DNA of 64,000 nt, taken from NCBI GenBank assembly GCA_026182355.1, contig JAPFBL010000168.1:1067501-1131500 (forward strand), read 5' to 3'. Shown here piece after piece: positions 20,630-31,479 of this stretch. The position numbers were made by a program, and so were the translations under genes. The notes below the pieces were generated by a model. The model ran no database searches. It was not told the DNA's origin and saw only the letters and a program-made list of their open reading frames with translations. The first letter of the stretch is position 1; each line of letters opens with the position of its first letter. Source of the DNA: Hermatobates lingyangjiaoensis (lineage: Eukaryota > Arthropoda > Insecta > Hemiptera > Hermatobatidae).

Positions 20630-21055
20630 TGTACAATTAAAGAATTATATATAATAGATATGAAATAATTATGTTTAATGAGTTATTAACAATAATAGTA
20701 TTAATGAAATAAACATAGCAATGATAATAATGATATAAAATTGACAGTCGTGATATAGCAGTATAATAGTAATAACGCAAACGTCAAAATAATAATTGTA
20801 ATAGTATAAAACTAACAGGCGTGATGATAATAACAATAATATCAAAAATAATAGATGTCTTCTTGAATCATGAAGAAGAGTGAGATGATTTCACTGTTAT
20901 CATCACGTGGATATTGAGAAATCTGATGTTGTCTCACTGGTCGAAATGTGAGACTGTTAGTTATTTAGTCCCCCTCCGGGATAAAGACCCTATTGTACAT
21001 CTTGTCCTGTTGTGACTTCTGTGTTCTTTCTGAGTGGAATACACAGTCATTGTAT
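20630..21055. other. AT-rich sequence with a degraded repeat
   Basis: A region rich in aataat-type trinucleotides (20680-20850). 20880-21045 contains attgagaaatctgatgttgt then ctcactggtcgaaatgtgag, HHR-like in layout but without a recoverable core. Confidence 0.35.
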
Positions 21056-21057
21056 AA

Positions 21058-21360
21058 GGGGCCAGCTTAGTTCAGTGCTAGACGTACTCGCCTCTGGGCT
21101 AGTAGTCCGGGGTTCGATCCCACCTGGCCTCACGCGGGAGGTGAATAAATCTGAGTACGTCGTCCCTCGGAGATGACATTAAGCCGTTGGTCCCTAGATT
21201 GTACGATGTCAGGTACTCATTAAAGATCCCTACTCGAACTGTACTTGAGTTAGGCAAAATTTAGGACTCCCAATGTAGAAACTGTACTATCACCAATCAA
21301 ACAAAAAGCCGGTAAACGGCTGACTTTATCACCCGCTAGGGGATAGGTTTAAACAATAAT
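21058..21360 (+). mobile_element. tRNA-headed SINE, full length, tail-2 subtype
   Basis: Head ggggccagcttagttcagtg, B box ggggttcgatccc (fits GGTTCRANYCC), body cgcgggaggtgaataaatct, then a distinct 3' tail with aaaaagccggtaaacggctg and gctaggggataggtttaaac ending in A-rich sequence. The agccggtaaacggct piece can form a hairpin. Tail shared only with 23138-23460. Confidence 0.85.
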
Positions 21361-21403
21361 ACATGTTAATGTATACACCAACTCTCTTGGTATTGGTAAG
21401 TAT

Positions 21404-21715
21404 TCATTCAGTCTTGTTGCTGTTAATATCCCTGCACAGCTTGTTGAGGATGTCACACCTCCTCCTGTGTGACTTCCTCAAGTATCCCCTAACTTTGCCT
21501 GCCTGTTGAAGCATTCTTTCTTTCCCCATATATAACCATTGTTCCTCCTGATATGAGTTACTCTTTTGCACTCTACATGAACAATGCACATCAGAAACCT
21601 CATTTTTGTGGTTACCATCTAATCTAGCGAGCCTCCTCAACAAGGAGTCATTCTCATTCCAATGTCTGTGGTTGCGCAGTCCCTGTTGTTTCAATTGTAT
21701 TTCTTCTCTACTCAA
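21404..21715 (-). other. Unrecognised open frame, coding-like composition
   Basis: A 103-codon minus-strand frame whose residues are charged and mixed (for example RNHRHWNENDSLLRRLARLD) rather than AT-driven. No domain is recognised. There is no clear acceptor or donor. It could be a decayed transposon ORF or host exon. The base composition is GC-normal against an AT-rich background, which is the only reason for listing it. Confidence 0.3.
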
Positions 21716-21719
21716 CTAG

Positions 21720-22545
21720 TTTCGCTATTTGGATAGGTATATACTGGTTTTTGTTCATCATATTAAACATATTACCAGCTGTATTCCTATAACATTAATC
21801 TAGAGCCTGCTTCATAAAGGTATTGTTTATTACATTTATTAAAATTATTTCGATATATTTGCATTTTTCTGAATACATTTACCTGTAATATGACGTGCAA
21901 AGAAAGCCAGACTGTTTATATTGGCTTTCTTATTTCGCTTATTCATTTTTATTCCAAAAACCAACATTATTACGGCATTATCTGTGCAGGAACTGAAATA
22001 TAATCATAAGATATGTAGTAAAGATGAATTTTCTATTTCCTAGTAAACCTTTTCTGGTAGTTTTCGTAACACCTACTTGGGTCACTCACCCACCTAAATT
22101 TAAAATAACTTTTTTAACTACTCTATTCTCGTCCCTGTAATCTTATATAATAAAGAATACAATGTTTTGATGGTTTTGCAGTGTCTAATGAAAGTTTCTA
22201 CCTGTGAAACTGTCGCTATAGGAAATTTCTTGTTTTTTTGGGCTTTGAAGAATATACAACTTGGATGAATTAAAATACGTAATAATTAATTTTATTTTCA
22301 AATTAAAACGATGTTCTAAAGTGATTTATTTATCTGAATACTAAAATTCATAGTTTAGAATAACGGTGGCCTCATTGCTAAGGGGATGGAGTCTCATTGA
22401 CCATCTGAGAGGGTGTTACTCTTCAGCTATACTGAAACGATGACAGTGATTGAAATCGACTCGTATATCTATCCAAAACCTAAACAACCGAAAATTAAAT
22501 AAATAAATATGCATACTGCTGCCTAGAGTTACTAAAAACTTTACT
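21720..22545. other. Unassigned AT-rich sequence
   Basis: No gene seen. gtggcctcattgctaagggg (22366-22385) looks faintly tRNA-head-like but no B box follows. Confidence 0.35.
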
Positions 22546-22549
22546 ATAA

Positions 22550-22900
22550 AACCCACCATAAAATCCGAAATATGGTCCAAACTGGACACAATATCAGTTC
22601 AAAATTGAATAAGAGTTCTCAGAGAGTAAATAAACACACTCACAAACTCAAATTTTTGGGCAATCCGTATATAAAAGAAAAGTGAGAGAGAAACCTAGCA
22701 TGTTGTAGACGCAACATGAAGTAACCAACGACAAGTTGTGTCTACTACGTTCCTTGTCCTAAGTGTGTTTCTTTATTCTGTGTGTTATTTTTCTTCAATA
22801 ACACACTGCCGTAAGGATATCCGGCATTTTTCAATTACGTTGTCCATTCTTTATTTTGAGTGAGTTTCAAACGTTGTATGATCAGTTCTTATTTGGTACT
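22550..22900. repeat. HH-H repeat, degraded palindrome
   Basis: tggtccaaactggacacaat, cacactcacaaactcaaat and gggcaatccgt on the left; cgttccttgtcctaagtgtg on the right. The CTGAAGA box is not intact. Confidence 0.5.
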
Positions 22901-23137
22901 TACTCTGAAGAATATACTAATAAAAACGAAAAAGTAAATTTTTTGTATAACAGAAATTGGTACTAATTATATTATTTATGTGTATTTCAGATGTATTTAA
23001 ACTTTTATTTGTGTTTGTTTTAATTATCAAAAATATTTCTTGCAGTATGTAGTGTATATTTTTTTTTTTGAGATTGGAATGAATTTAGTTTTTTTTCAGC
23101 TGCATATTGATAATATTAAACGAGAATTATCATTTAT

Positions 23138-23460
23138 AGGGGGCCAGGTTGGCTCAGTAGTTAACGTACTCACCTTTGAACTGGTAGGTCTGGGGTTCGA
23201 TCCCCGCCTGGCCCTCGATTTATTCAGGCGGTAGGTGAATAAATCTGAGTAACTCGTCCCTCGGACAGGACGTTAAGCCGTCGATCAGGAGCCTGTGCGA
23301 TGTCAGGTACTCGTTAAAGATCCCTACTCGAAATACCCTTGAGTTAGGGAAAATGTAGGACTCCCAATGTAGAATGTGTGGAATCACCGATCAAAACTAA
23401 AAGCCGGTAAATGGCTGAAGTTATCACTCGCTAGGGGATCGGTTTAAAACAATAAAAAAA
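23138..23460 (+). mobile_element. tRNA-headed SINE, best-preserved copy, tail-2 subtype
   Basis: gggggccaggttggctcagt (A-box region TTGGCTCAGTAGTTAACG), anticodon-arm-like stretch, B box ggggttcgatccccgcctgg, then the family body (gtccctcggacaggacgtta) and the tail with agccggtaaatggctgaag and aggggatcggtttaaaacaa. Ends in A-rich sequence. Good reference copy for the family. Confidence 0.9.
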
Positions 23461-23464
23461 ATAT

Positions 23465-23700
23465 CATTTATATGATGACTCTGGTACATAATTATTTAGT
23501 ACCGTACTTTGTTTAGTACAAGTACGGTACTAAGGGTCCCTGATATTAATGATATGAAAGTCCTCCGGGACCTTATTATTTTCATATCTTGAGGTTTATT
23601 GTATATTTATAAAATTGCAAAGCCCTCTCTGTAATGAATGAGCCTACTGATATTCAACTATTTAAGTTGTGTAATACACCTACCTCCTCGTGAAGTTGTT
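23465..23700. other. Short unassigned stretch
   Basis: Contains two copies of a palindromic string around agtaccgtactttg/caagtacggtactaag (23499-23533). No gene. Confidence 0.4.
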
Positions 23701-23711
23701 TTCATTTTGTC

Positions 23712-24464
23712 ATGGCTGGTTTTGATTCATTTAAATCGGCCAGAGAGGGTGAGATCTTGCAGTCGGCTGCGTGGGTCCACACCCACCTCTTGATTTCTAT
23801 GTCCTTGCATACAAACAATTGATTTTGAAATTATGTCTGCAGAGCGGACTTGCGAAACAATGATCCCATGTAGATTAACAAACTGTATTTAAAAGTGCAA
23901 GTTTATCGTCAGCTGGTTTGAAAGTTAATTCGATTTGTTAGCAGTTAGTACTGTTACTAAGGAGTTGCTTAACTGTTGACCGATGCTTACAGAAAACGGG
24001 AGGCCTGATAAATGCAGCGTAGGTTGTGCAGAATTGTGCTTCTCTAGGAGCCAAGTAACACGGGCCTCTCTCTCTCTCTCTCTCCGTAACGGATCTGTAA
24101 TTACTGGAGACGTGTGTACACCCACTCGACTGGACCAATTATCTTCTCATCTCTTACAGGCTCCAGCTATCCGCATACTTTGGTTCATTCACCTTCGTCC
24201 TTAACCTGGCAAAGGTTGATTGTAACCCGCATCAAGGTTACTTAGCATACAATCATGTAATTCATGTCCACTTGTAAGTCTCATCAAGAAACTAAAAACA
24301 TATGAATTTCTTAGAAAATTTCCCTGCTATTCGAACCAACAGTTATCGACTTAACTGTCCACCGGGTGGTTCGTTTTGTTTATTTTACTCTTTCCAGCTG
24401 CCTACTCAGATATTGCCCTATGCTAATTTTGGTCGTTACAAGAAACCTGATGACACATTTACGA
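23712..24464 (+). CDS. Candidate three-exon coding segment (tentative)
   Basis: GC-normal, non-repetitive sequence with splice-like signals. Exon-like piece 1: 23712-23748, ATG then residues AGFDSFKSARE, followed by GTGAGA. Piece 2: 24160-24214, after cttctcatctcttacag, ending before GTTGAT (weak donor). Piece 3: 24398-24464, after ttttactctttccag and ending at a consensus GTAAGT donor. With these borders the frame stays open through all three (159 nt). However, in piece 3 another frame, reading LPYANFGRYKKPDDT, looks more protein-like, so the join or the frame may be wrong. No family is recognised. A short CT microsatellite lies between pieces 1 and 2. Confidence 0.28.
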
Positions 24465-24668
24465 GTAAGTACGGTGAAAAAAATAACTTCTTTATTACAT
24501 AATCCACCTATTAAAAAATCACCTACATAATAACAGAAGTTCTTTAGTCATGTAACAAATGACAAACACATTTAGAAGATTCCGAAGCTAGATATCGTTC
24601 CGCATGGTACTTAAAGTCTATCAAAGCTATAAAAATATGGAATACGATTGTACGTATTAATTGACAAG

Positions 24669-25072
24669 TTAGGTTAGGTTAGTTTGCAGTGGCAGTCCCA
24701 AAAGTTAGACGCATAGGTCTAACATTGCTTCTTTATGATATAACACAATAAAGATTCTACATTGGAAGTCCTAAATTTTGCCTAACTGAGTTTAGAATAG
24801 GGATCTTTAAGTGTATCTGATGACTTGAGATTGACAGATTAACGTCCTATCCGAGGGACGATGTACTTAGTTTTTCTTCACCTCTGATCTTTAAGAGTAT
24901 CTGATGGCTTGGGATTGACAGATTAACGTCCTCTTCAAAGGACTACATGCTGAAGAGGGTTTTTTTTCACTTCTGAAATTGATTTTTCAGAATAAATTAA
25001 GGCCAGGGTGGGTATTGAACCCTTGACCTACTAGTCCAGAGGCGTTTCCCCTGGGCTAACCAGGTCCCTTAT
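24669..25072 (-). mobile_element. tRNA-headed SINE with internal ~90-bp duplication
   Basis: Minus-strand copy from aaggggacctggttagcc (head, near 25070) to the tail taacctaacctaac at 24669. The body segment with gggattgacagattaacgtc (or ttgagattgacagattaacg) and tctttaagagtatctgatg is present twice (about 24796-24884 and 24886-24975). This makes the copy about 400 bp instead of 300. Confidence 0.75.
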
Positions 25073-25079
25073 TAGTTGA

Positions 25080-25795
25080 TAAGGCAATATTTTTTAGACA
25101 TTATTTTGAAGTCTATCCTGACAAACAGTTTGAAGAATTGACTTCAAACGTAATATTGTTAGTCCTTATCAGTTAGTTATAAGACAGCAGTTATTCTCTA
25201 TATTAATTATTTAATTATTGATAGTTATTAAGTTAGTTATTAAGGTGGTTAATAGACAAGTTCCGTATAAATCTAGAAGTGAGACTCTCTTCTCCTTTTC
25301 CTGGAGTAATGAAACCACGGAGTCCTCCTTCTAGTAACAGCCTTCAAAGTAACAAGGGTGTTCGAATTCGTGAACTGTTTTAGAATATATTATATTTCAT
25401 AAAATATATAAATAAATTGATTAGACATCAAACATGTAGTAGGTTTGAATAAAATATATCAGAATTCGGTAAGTTTTCATGAAATGTACCATTAAAAGAT
25501 GCATTGCAGTTTTATTTAAGGTAGAAATATGAAATTTTGAATGTGGAAATCTAAAATTCTTTATACTTAGTAATGTGGGTATTAGTATAAGTTAATTAAC
25601 TTATTGTGAATCTCACAATGTAATTGTTTATGGATTTTATTTTCAAAATGTCATATTTTTTCCTATAAAAGATGTATAAGTGATCATCAGCTTTGAAAGT
25701 TTGATTTCCAGCTGGAAGACTGACTGAGTATTGTTATATTCTGTTCCACATATGTTACATACATGTTAAATGTGATACATATTCATGAAACATTA
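25080..25795. other. Unassigned AT-rich sequence
   Basis: No gene or family recognised. Confidence 0.4.
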
Positions 25796-25799
25796 ATAT

Positions 25800-26110
25800 A
25801 TGATATCCAGCTATGATGTTAATAAGATTTCCAAGTGGAGGGTCGCTGTCTTTGATCTAACTTTGACAATGGCAACGATAACTTCAACAGTGACTAAAAC
25901 ACATTACGACAAGGGCGGCATCATTGATGCGGCTAAGTAGTTATTTTAGGTCGTTATGGAACCCTTTCATTGGAATGATAATAGCCCAGGTCAACAAGGA
26001 GTTATGCAACAGAGCGAGGTAAATCCCCCCACTGAGTTAGGGCCTCGGGGATACCACCATACGATCTGTTTCTCATTTGTCAATCATACAAGCAGGTGTA
26101 CAGTGCAATT
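25800..26110 (+). other. GC-normal patch with a 46-codon ORF
   Basis: An ATG at 25800 opens a frame to TAG 25938-25940; it ends with residues TKTHYDKGGIIDAAK. A second short frame from ATG at about 25976 reads IIAQVNKELCNRA and stops at a GTAAAT donor-like site. Neither is recognised. The patch also holds an E-box (caggtg) and GATA-like sites (cttatctc) toward 26150. It may be an exon remnant or a conserved regulatory element. Confidence 0.25.
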
Positions 26111-26414
26111 TCCCCTTAATCAATAACTTATCTCTGGGAAGAACATTCATTCTTATTTCTTCTTTAATTCTAAATATTATCTTATTTTAGATCCAGAGAT
26201 AATATTGTTTACTGTAGTAGGCCTTTTGGTTTCTGTTATATAATAACCTGTTCGTCCACATAAGCACAATGGGTTACCGATTGCATAATTGCTGATAACC
26301 CCTTGCTTGGGTTAACAACCAATGTTCATTCTAATGACGTGCGATTAGAGATGTTCAAGTGACTACTGACGATTCTTTAGTTTCCATGACATATGTGCTT
26401 TAATAAATAATTAT

Positions 26415-26535
26415 TCACTTAATAAACGGAAAGACGATCCAAACTGGACACAATACAAGTTCAAAATTCAAGAAGAGTAACACTCAGAGTAAAGAAACAC
26501 ACTTCAAACACAAATTTTCGGGCTATTTGGTCAGT
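26415..26535 (-). repeat. HH-H fragment
   Basis: cgatccaaactggacacaat then aacactcagagtaaagaaac, acacaaattttcgggctatt, matching the left part of the HH-H units at 22555 and 45815. The core is lost. Confidence 0.55.
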
Positions 26536-26539
26536 GTTT

Positions 26540-27515
26540 TTCGACCTTTCCTGCTGTGGAATATTAAATTTGTTCCTTTTCTAATCATTCATTGTTAATA
26601 GTTCTCTTACCTGGTAAAACATGTTGAAACTTCATGTTATTAGATTTTTCTGTTAATAGCTTACAAATATTTCCAAAGTCTTTCTTCTTACAGTAGTTCT
26701 GAACCGTTTGAGAGTAGTCACTGGGGAGGCCTCACCATGTTGCAACCATTTCCAGATGGCGTATTTCAGGAAAAGTGCAGATACCATTGGACATGGTACG
26801 ATACTGGTTTTGTCGTCTCGAAATAAGTACTTTGGACATCTATGGGAATAGTCTGCTTTGAGCATTGGACTTTCATTAAATCTTTCTCACTTTGTTCTAA
26901 CATTGGTTATTTTTATTCATGTAGTTCGAATGACATATTTATTTTATGGCAATAAGATATTGTTGAACAGGAAGTATGTACTCGTATTTTTGCAGATTAT
27001 AAAAATTTACCTATATCACTATTAATAGCTCTTGATTTTGCTGTCTTTTTAAAGCGATATGTTTATTAATAAAATAATAATAATAACATAACAACAGCAA
27101 CACTAACAGAACGTAGGTTGGAGTACTGGCTTATGTCAGTAATGTGAAGTCCATGTAGACTTCAGTATTATGAAGTAATCAGTATCAGGTGTAGTGTGAT
27201 TTGATCGTTATAACTTATTATCATGGACTTCCATGATACAAACCCTTAGTCAATGTAAATTCACTATGTAAATATAGTTATGTAATTACTATATAGTAAA
27301 CACAAAGTAAAACCAATTAAGACAGCTACTCTTGAAGATGGAGATGACCTGAAAACTGGTCCTGAGTAATAAACAGCATCCTAGTTTTTTTTTTACTTTT
27401 CAGATTAAACCCGTTCTTTTTGACTTGCTATCATTGATTTTTAATTAATTTAAACTAAATTTAACCATGATTAGAGGAAAAGAAACACTTAAGTTTTCCA
27501 CACACAAAGGATTTA
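26540..27515. other. Unassigned sequence
   Basis: Minus frame 26653-26865 (70 codons) contains no recognised domain. The rest is AT-rich without repeats I know. Confidence 0.35.
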
Positions 27516-27570
27516 ATCACACAACCCGTTTCGAACACTTATTCATCGTCAGGTTACATCCGTTTCAGTT
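27515..27570 (-). repeat. HH-B solo arm
   Basis: Minus strand: CTGACGA, extra T, GAA-taa-GTGTTC with partial pairing, GAA, ACGGGT, T, GTGTG. A solitary, partly degraded HH-B arm in which the 3' side of stem II is kept. Confidence 0.5.
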
Positions 27571-27574
27571 AGTT

Positions 27575-28500
27575 GGTGTTGACTAATTCAGTAAAATTAG
27601 TGAATTAAAACAATTTTTCTAAGGGTGTTATATTAAAACTTCTATTCCTGAATTTATTTCTAGCAATATTGAAGAATTTAAATAACTTTAATACTCAATG
27701 TATGTAACATTATTATAAGCAATAATTACAGTTTGAATGTTTCATTAGAATTAAATTGAAATTTAAACGAATAAAGGAAAATTGCAAAGCGAGTGATATT
27801 GAAGACACGTCTTTGAGGCGCAGATGCTTCCAGTTTCAGCCTAAAATTATTTCCTTAATTTCATTCTTTTCTGAGGCAATGTTGCAAAACCGTCTTTCCA
27901 GCTGACGTATCTTCCAGTTAAATTTCCTGTTTTTTCAAAAAAACCAATTTCATCTTTATACATTATGAAATATAAATTAAACAATAGATAATCATTCAAA
28001 CGCATGTGTGTTACTTAAATATTCATTCGCTTAGCTTCTGAATTGTTTTTTACAACTCCTCTTACAATATTACCATATTTCCCTCCCTACAAACTGTCTC
28101 GTCTCGGTTAACTAATATATTCAGTTTTATTTATTAATTCCTAAAATTTAAGTTTATTTTCTTATTGTATTATTTTTGAAGTAGGTAAGTGTCACAGAAA
28201 ATATAATTGTTTAGTAATGTAAATATTGCGCATCTTTTGTACAGTAATACGGCTATTTTAAATTATCTAATAAATATTTTAATAACTCAGTCCCTTTTTT
28301 GAATCCCTTATTCTTTTTAAGAAAATAAAAATTCGTCGAAATAGAGAGGTTAATTGCGTCAGTTCCTTCTATGTCTTTTTTTTTGTATATATTGAGATTT
28401 ATAGTGTTTAGAAAAACGGTAACCTAGGCTTCTTCTTGTCTTGACTTTCTTTCCTCTGATAACGACATATGCCATAATATCTAATATACATATATATATA
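27575..28500. other. Unassigned AT-rich sequence
   Basis: No gene or family recognised. (TA)n begins near 28490. Confidence 0.4.
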
Positions 28501-28542
28501 TGAATTGAACACCACAATAAACAAATATGTATTAATTACAAT

Positions 28543-28578
28543 GCTCTAAGGCCTTTCGTTACAACATCATCAGAGAGC
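28543..28578 (-). ncRNA. Hammerhead ribozyme motif, HH-E minus arm
   Basis: Minus strand: GCTCT, CTGATGA, extra T, GTT-gt-AAC, GAA, AGGCCT (AG/CT, loop GC), T as H17, AGAGC. GCTCT and AGAGC give a perfect five-pair stem I. Together with HH-A this is the most regular core in the window. Stem II is short, with only a two-base loop if all three pairs form. Confidence 0.7.
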
Positions 28579-28881
28579 TAAATGTTACAAACAAAAAATA
28601 TAATAACAAGTTAACCTGGTTGATTGAAGTCTTCAGGATTGCTGGCATCACTGTGTGATTTTAATGTTCCTAAAATTGAAGGAGTCATGATCTGCTCACT
28701 TATTTCTTTTAGTAATTTAATTTTATTATTTTATAATGAAATAATTAAATAATAAATAAATTTAAAATTATTAATAAAATAATATGAATAATTAATTTTA
28801 ATTATTTTTTATTAATTTAAATCCTGCAGACTTCAATCAACCAGGTTAACTTGTTATTATATTTTTTGTTTGTTTCATTTA

Positions 28882-28917
28882 GCTCTCTGATGATGTTGTA
28901 ACGAAGGGCCTTAGAGT
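28882..28917 (+). ncRNA. Hammerhead motif, HH-E plus arm
   Basis: Same design as 28543-28578 with two changes: GAAGGGCC (first stem III pair becomes G-U) and AGAGT (last stem I pair lost or G-U). Confidence 0.6.
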
Positions 28918-29005
28918 ATTGTAATTAATATATTTTTGTTTATTGTGGTGTTTAATTCATGTATTATATCAACAGTTAGCTTGATTATTAATTTATATAT
29001 ATATA

Positions 29006-29448
29006 GGTGTGTTCTCTAATCGGGGTTCGGTCAATTTTCCAGGATAAAAAATTAAACTCTCGTTGCAAACGTTTCGGTTTTTATTTAAAACCTTTTTCAT
29101 AGGCAGAAGTAAGAATTTTTTAACTAAGAAAATGAAATTCACATTATTTAAAGGAACAACAATGTTAACTGGACAAAACCTTCGACTAGACTTTTTATAT
29201 AAACCCAAATATATATATAACAGATTCAATAATATATCGACCGTTTGGTAGAATAGGTGTGTTCTCTAATCGGGGTTCGGTCAATTTTCCAGGATAAAAA
29301 ATTAAACTCTCGTTGCCAACGTTTCGGTTTTATTTAAAACCTTTTTGATAGGCAGAAGTAAGAATTTTTTAACTAAGAAAACGAAATTTACATTATTTAA
29401 AGGAACAACAATGTTACCGGACAAAACCTTCGACTAGACCGTCGAATA
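29006..29448 (+). repeat. Tandem duplication of a 248-bp unit
   Basis: gtgtgttctctaatcggggt starts at 29006 and again at 29254; both units run through aacgtttcggttt, aacctttttcataggcagaa (gataggcagaa in unit 2) and acaaaaccttcgactagac. Shares its middle with 16520-16590. Very similar copies, so a recent duplication. Confidence 0.75.
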
Positions 29449-29449
29449 T

Positions 29450-29477
29450 ATATATGTGTATATATATGTATATCATA

Positions 29478-29517
<40 letters not shown>

Positions 29518-29540
29518 CGTAAAATATATATATATATACA
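29450..29540. repeat. Complex (TA)n tract
   Basis: Interrupted TA/TG dinucleotides between the 248-bp duplication and the PLE fragment. Confidence 0.8.
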
Positions 29541-29571
29541 ATTGAAGTAAAATTAAATGCATTTTAACATG

Positions 29572-29719
29572 TCACTTGGCCAACTCCTTTTCCAGTTGAA
29601 CCCTGTTAGCAGGAGGTTAGTTCGTAGGATCGAATCTCTCAGTCTTAAGATCGTGAATGCCGAGACTGCGGTTAATTTTAATGATATTTGTTTAAAAGAG
29701 GATCTGCTGCCTATTTATA

Positions 29720-29727
<8 letters not shown>
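29572..29727 (+). pseudogene. Penelope-like element N-terminal coding fragment, second copy
   Basis: Continuous frame from ATG at 29557 through GQLLFQLNPVSRRLV, RRIESLSLKIV and NFNDICLKEDLLPIYTN, ending in (TA)n. Same region and same end point as 19330-19606, but with the 61-bp unit present once and no frameshift. The shared end at (TA)n suggests either a conserved truncation or that the parent ORF itself is interrupted by an intron or target tract there. Only about 50 codons remain, far too short to function. Confidence 0.65.
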
Positions 29728-29756
<29 letters not shown>

Positions 29757-29759
29757 ACT

Positions 29760-30715
29760 GATTGAGTGTCTCTCGAATGAGACTCCATTTCATTCATCGC
29801 TTGTGTTCGGAGCGACTCACATTTTTCTACCTGGCGACGAAACAGTTGAAATATTGTAACCAGCTTTAGTGATCTCTTTTGTGGGTGTTGTTTCTGTGAA
29901 TTATATATATTCGTATATATGCAGTGATGCTAACGACGTGGGTGCCTTACGTGTCTCATAATCAATTCAGCTACTTCTTTTACTTCCCCTTCAAATCTTA
30001 ACTGTTATTGTATAGTTAATTCTTTCTCCTGCACTTCTAGTGATAGTGCCTACCGTCTAGACTGTACACGGTGTGATGCATTCTATGTACTATGTCAAGC
30101 CTACGTATGAATAATCATAGGTATTCTGTCAGTCGTGATTGTACACTACCAGATGCTATTCACGCATTTCTCATGGTCTAAGATTCAATGAATGTTTCAG
30201 AGTTCAAGTACTTAAAACAGTCCCTCGAAACAATAGATCCATAACTTTAAGAGCTTATAAAGAAGCTCATATCTGAAGAAGCTCTAGGAGCTCGATCAAA
30301 TCCAGGTATCAACCTGAACCGTTAAGCAGTATTCAGAGGTGAAATTTTCTTAAAATTATTTTTTTTTTTTTTAATTTTAATATTTAAATTTTATTAATAT
30401 TATCATTATTATTTATTTTATTAATTCTTAATTTTCTGTTCTTTTGAATTTTATACTTATGAAGATTCCTTTTTATTATATCTTTTTCTCGTTGATATTC
30501 TTCTTCAGCATTCCTACTACTTTTTTTCGCTTTCGTTGTAGCCAACCTGTACATATTCTGTGAAGCTGTCCAGCTAGCTTTTGTCTCTCGTCACTCAACT
30601 TCCTTTCCTGAGGACGACCGTTAAAATGGTCGAAACATTGAATGTGAGTCCTACTTTCTGTTTTTCATTCGTGTTTCTCAAACTTTTCAAATATGTTCGA
30701 GTATATATATATAAC
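29760..30715. other. Mixed repeat debris and unassigned sequence
   Basis: 29790-29860 has a gcgacgaaacagttgaaat unit related to 17905-18045. 30600-30700 has the HH-J-type string cctgaggacgaccg, then aatggtcgaaacattgaat, with GACC/GGTC stem and GAA but no clean stem III. 30140-30340 is unassigned. Confidence 0.45.
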
Positions 30716-30955
30716 AAGAGTTTACAATAAATATGTAAAATAACAATCAATGTTCAAACTACAATAAGAAATGAGAAAAAGGACTAAGATCTTTCAACCG
30801 TAAGAAGCGGTCTTTTGTCAGAGTCAAAAACCCAACTTTTAGGGTCAGAGGGTTTTTCACTCTGACGAAGACCTCTTCTTACGGTTGAAAGATCTTGGTC
30901 TTTTTTTTTCATGTTTTATTGTGGTTTGAACACACACACACACACACACACACAC

Positions 30956-30992
<37 letters not shown>
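30712..30992. mobile_element. Palindromic HH-A element, degraded, with (AC)n and (TA)n
   Basis: Facing HH-A arms: aaagatctttcaaccg-type sequence (minus, near 30790) and actctgacgaagacctcttc then ttacggttgaaagatcttg (plus). CTGACGA, stem II and GAAAGATCTT survive in the plus arm with a changed H17 neighbourhood. It is bordered by (AC)n 30931-30956 and (TA)n 30957-30990. Confidence 0.65.
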
Positions 30993-30993
<1 letters not shown>

Positions 30994-30994
30994 T

Positions 30995-31475
30995 ATACTC
31001 GTATATATATGTAAATTCAGAATATTATAATGTTTTGAAGTTATATATATCATTCTGTAATTGATATAGAACTTAAAGAACAGTTTTGAACAAACCCATC
31101 ATATACAGTAAGTTGCTGTATTATCGAATTATTCAAATTGTATACATCAGTTTAATCATTTATATAGTGAACCAGAAACTGGAGGATCTTCCATAAAAAG
31201 AGAGCTATATTATTATGTTAACTGTAATATTTGAGTATTTGATTTTATTATTTAAAATGTCTCTGTACATTTAGCCTTTGTCCTGTCTGATTCTCTTAAG
31301 TTTTCTGGCTGTTTGGTTTGTGCCCTCCTTTAAGTTAAGTGGTTTTTTAATAGCTGCATGTTAAAATTGCATTGAATTTTAATGTAGGTTTTAGGGTTAT
31401 TCTTTGTTTTTGTTGTCCACAATTAAAACTGTATCACTGTTATTAACATGTAAAGTAAGTTGGCATGGTTTGCCC
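30995..31475. other. Unassigned sequence
   Basis: AT-rich, no gene recognised; leads into the satellite. Confidence 0.4.
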
Positions 31476-31479
31476 TGTT

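Larger units (their letters stand above)
28502..28965. mobile_element. HH-E palindromic element with ~190-bp centre
   Basis: The left arm (28505-28640) and right arm (28825-28960) are long inverted copies: accacaataaacaaatatgt / tttttgtttattgtggtgtt and ttaacctggttgattgaagt / acttcaatcaaccaggttaa. Each arm carries an outward-facing hammerhead. The centre is very AT-rich. A third HHR of this type is at 35083-35115. Confidence 0.75.

Noticed and set aside
23138..23215. Functional tRNA gene
   Set aside because: The A and B boxes are those of the SINE head; the body continues in the repeat and the cloverleaf is not closed properly.
24665..24690. Telomeric TTAGG repeat (ttaggttaggtt)
   Set aside because: It is the tail of the minus-strand SINE, only about two and a half repeats.
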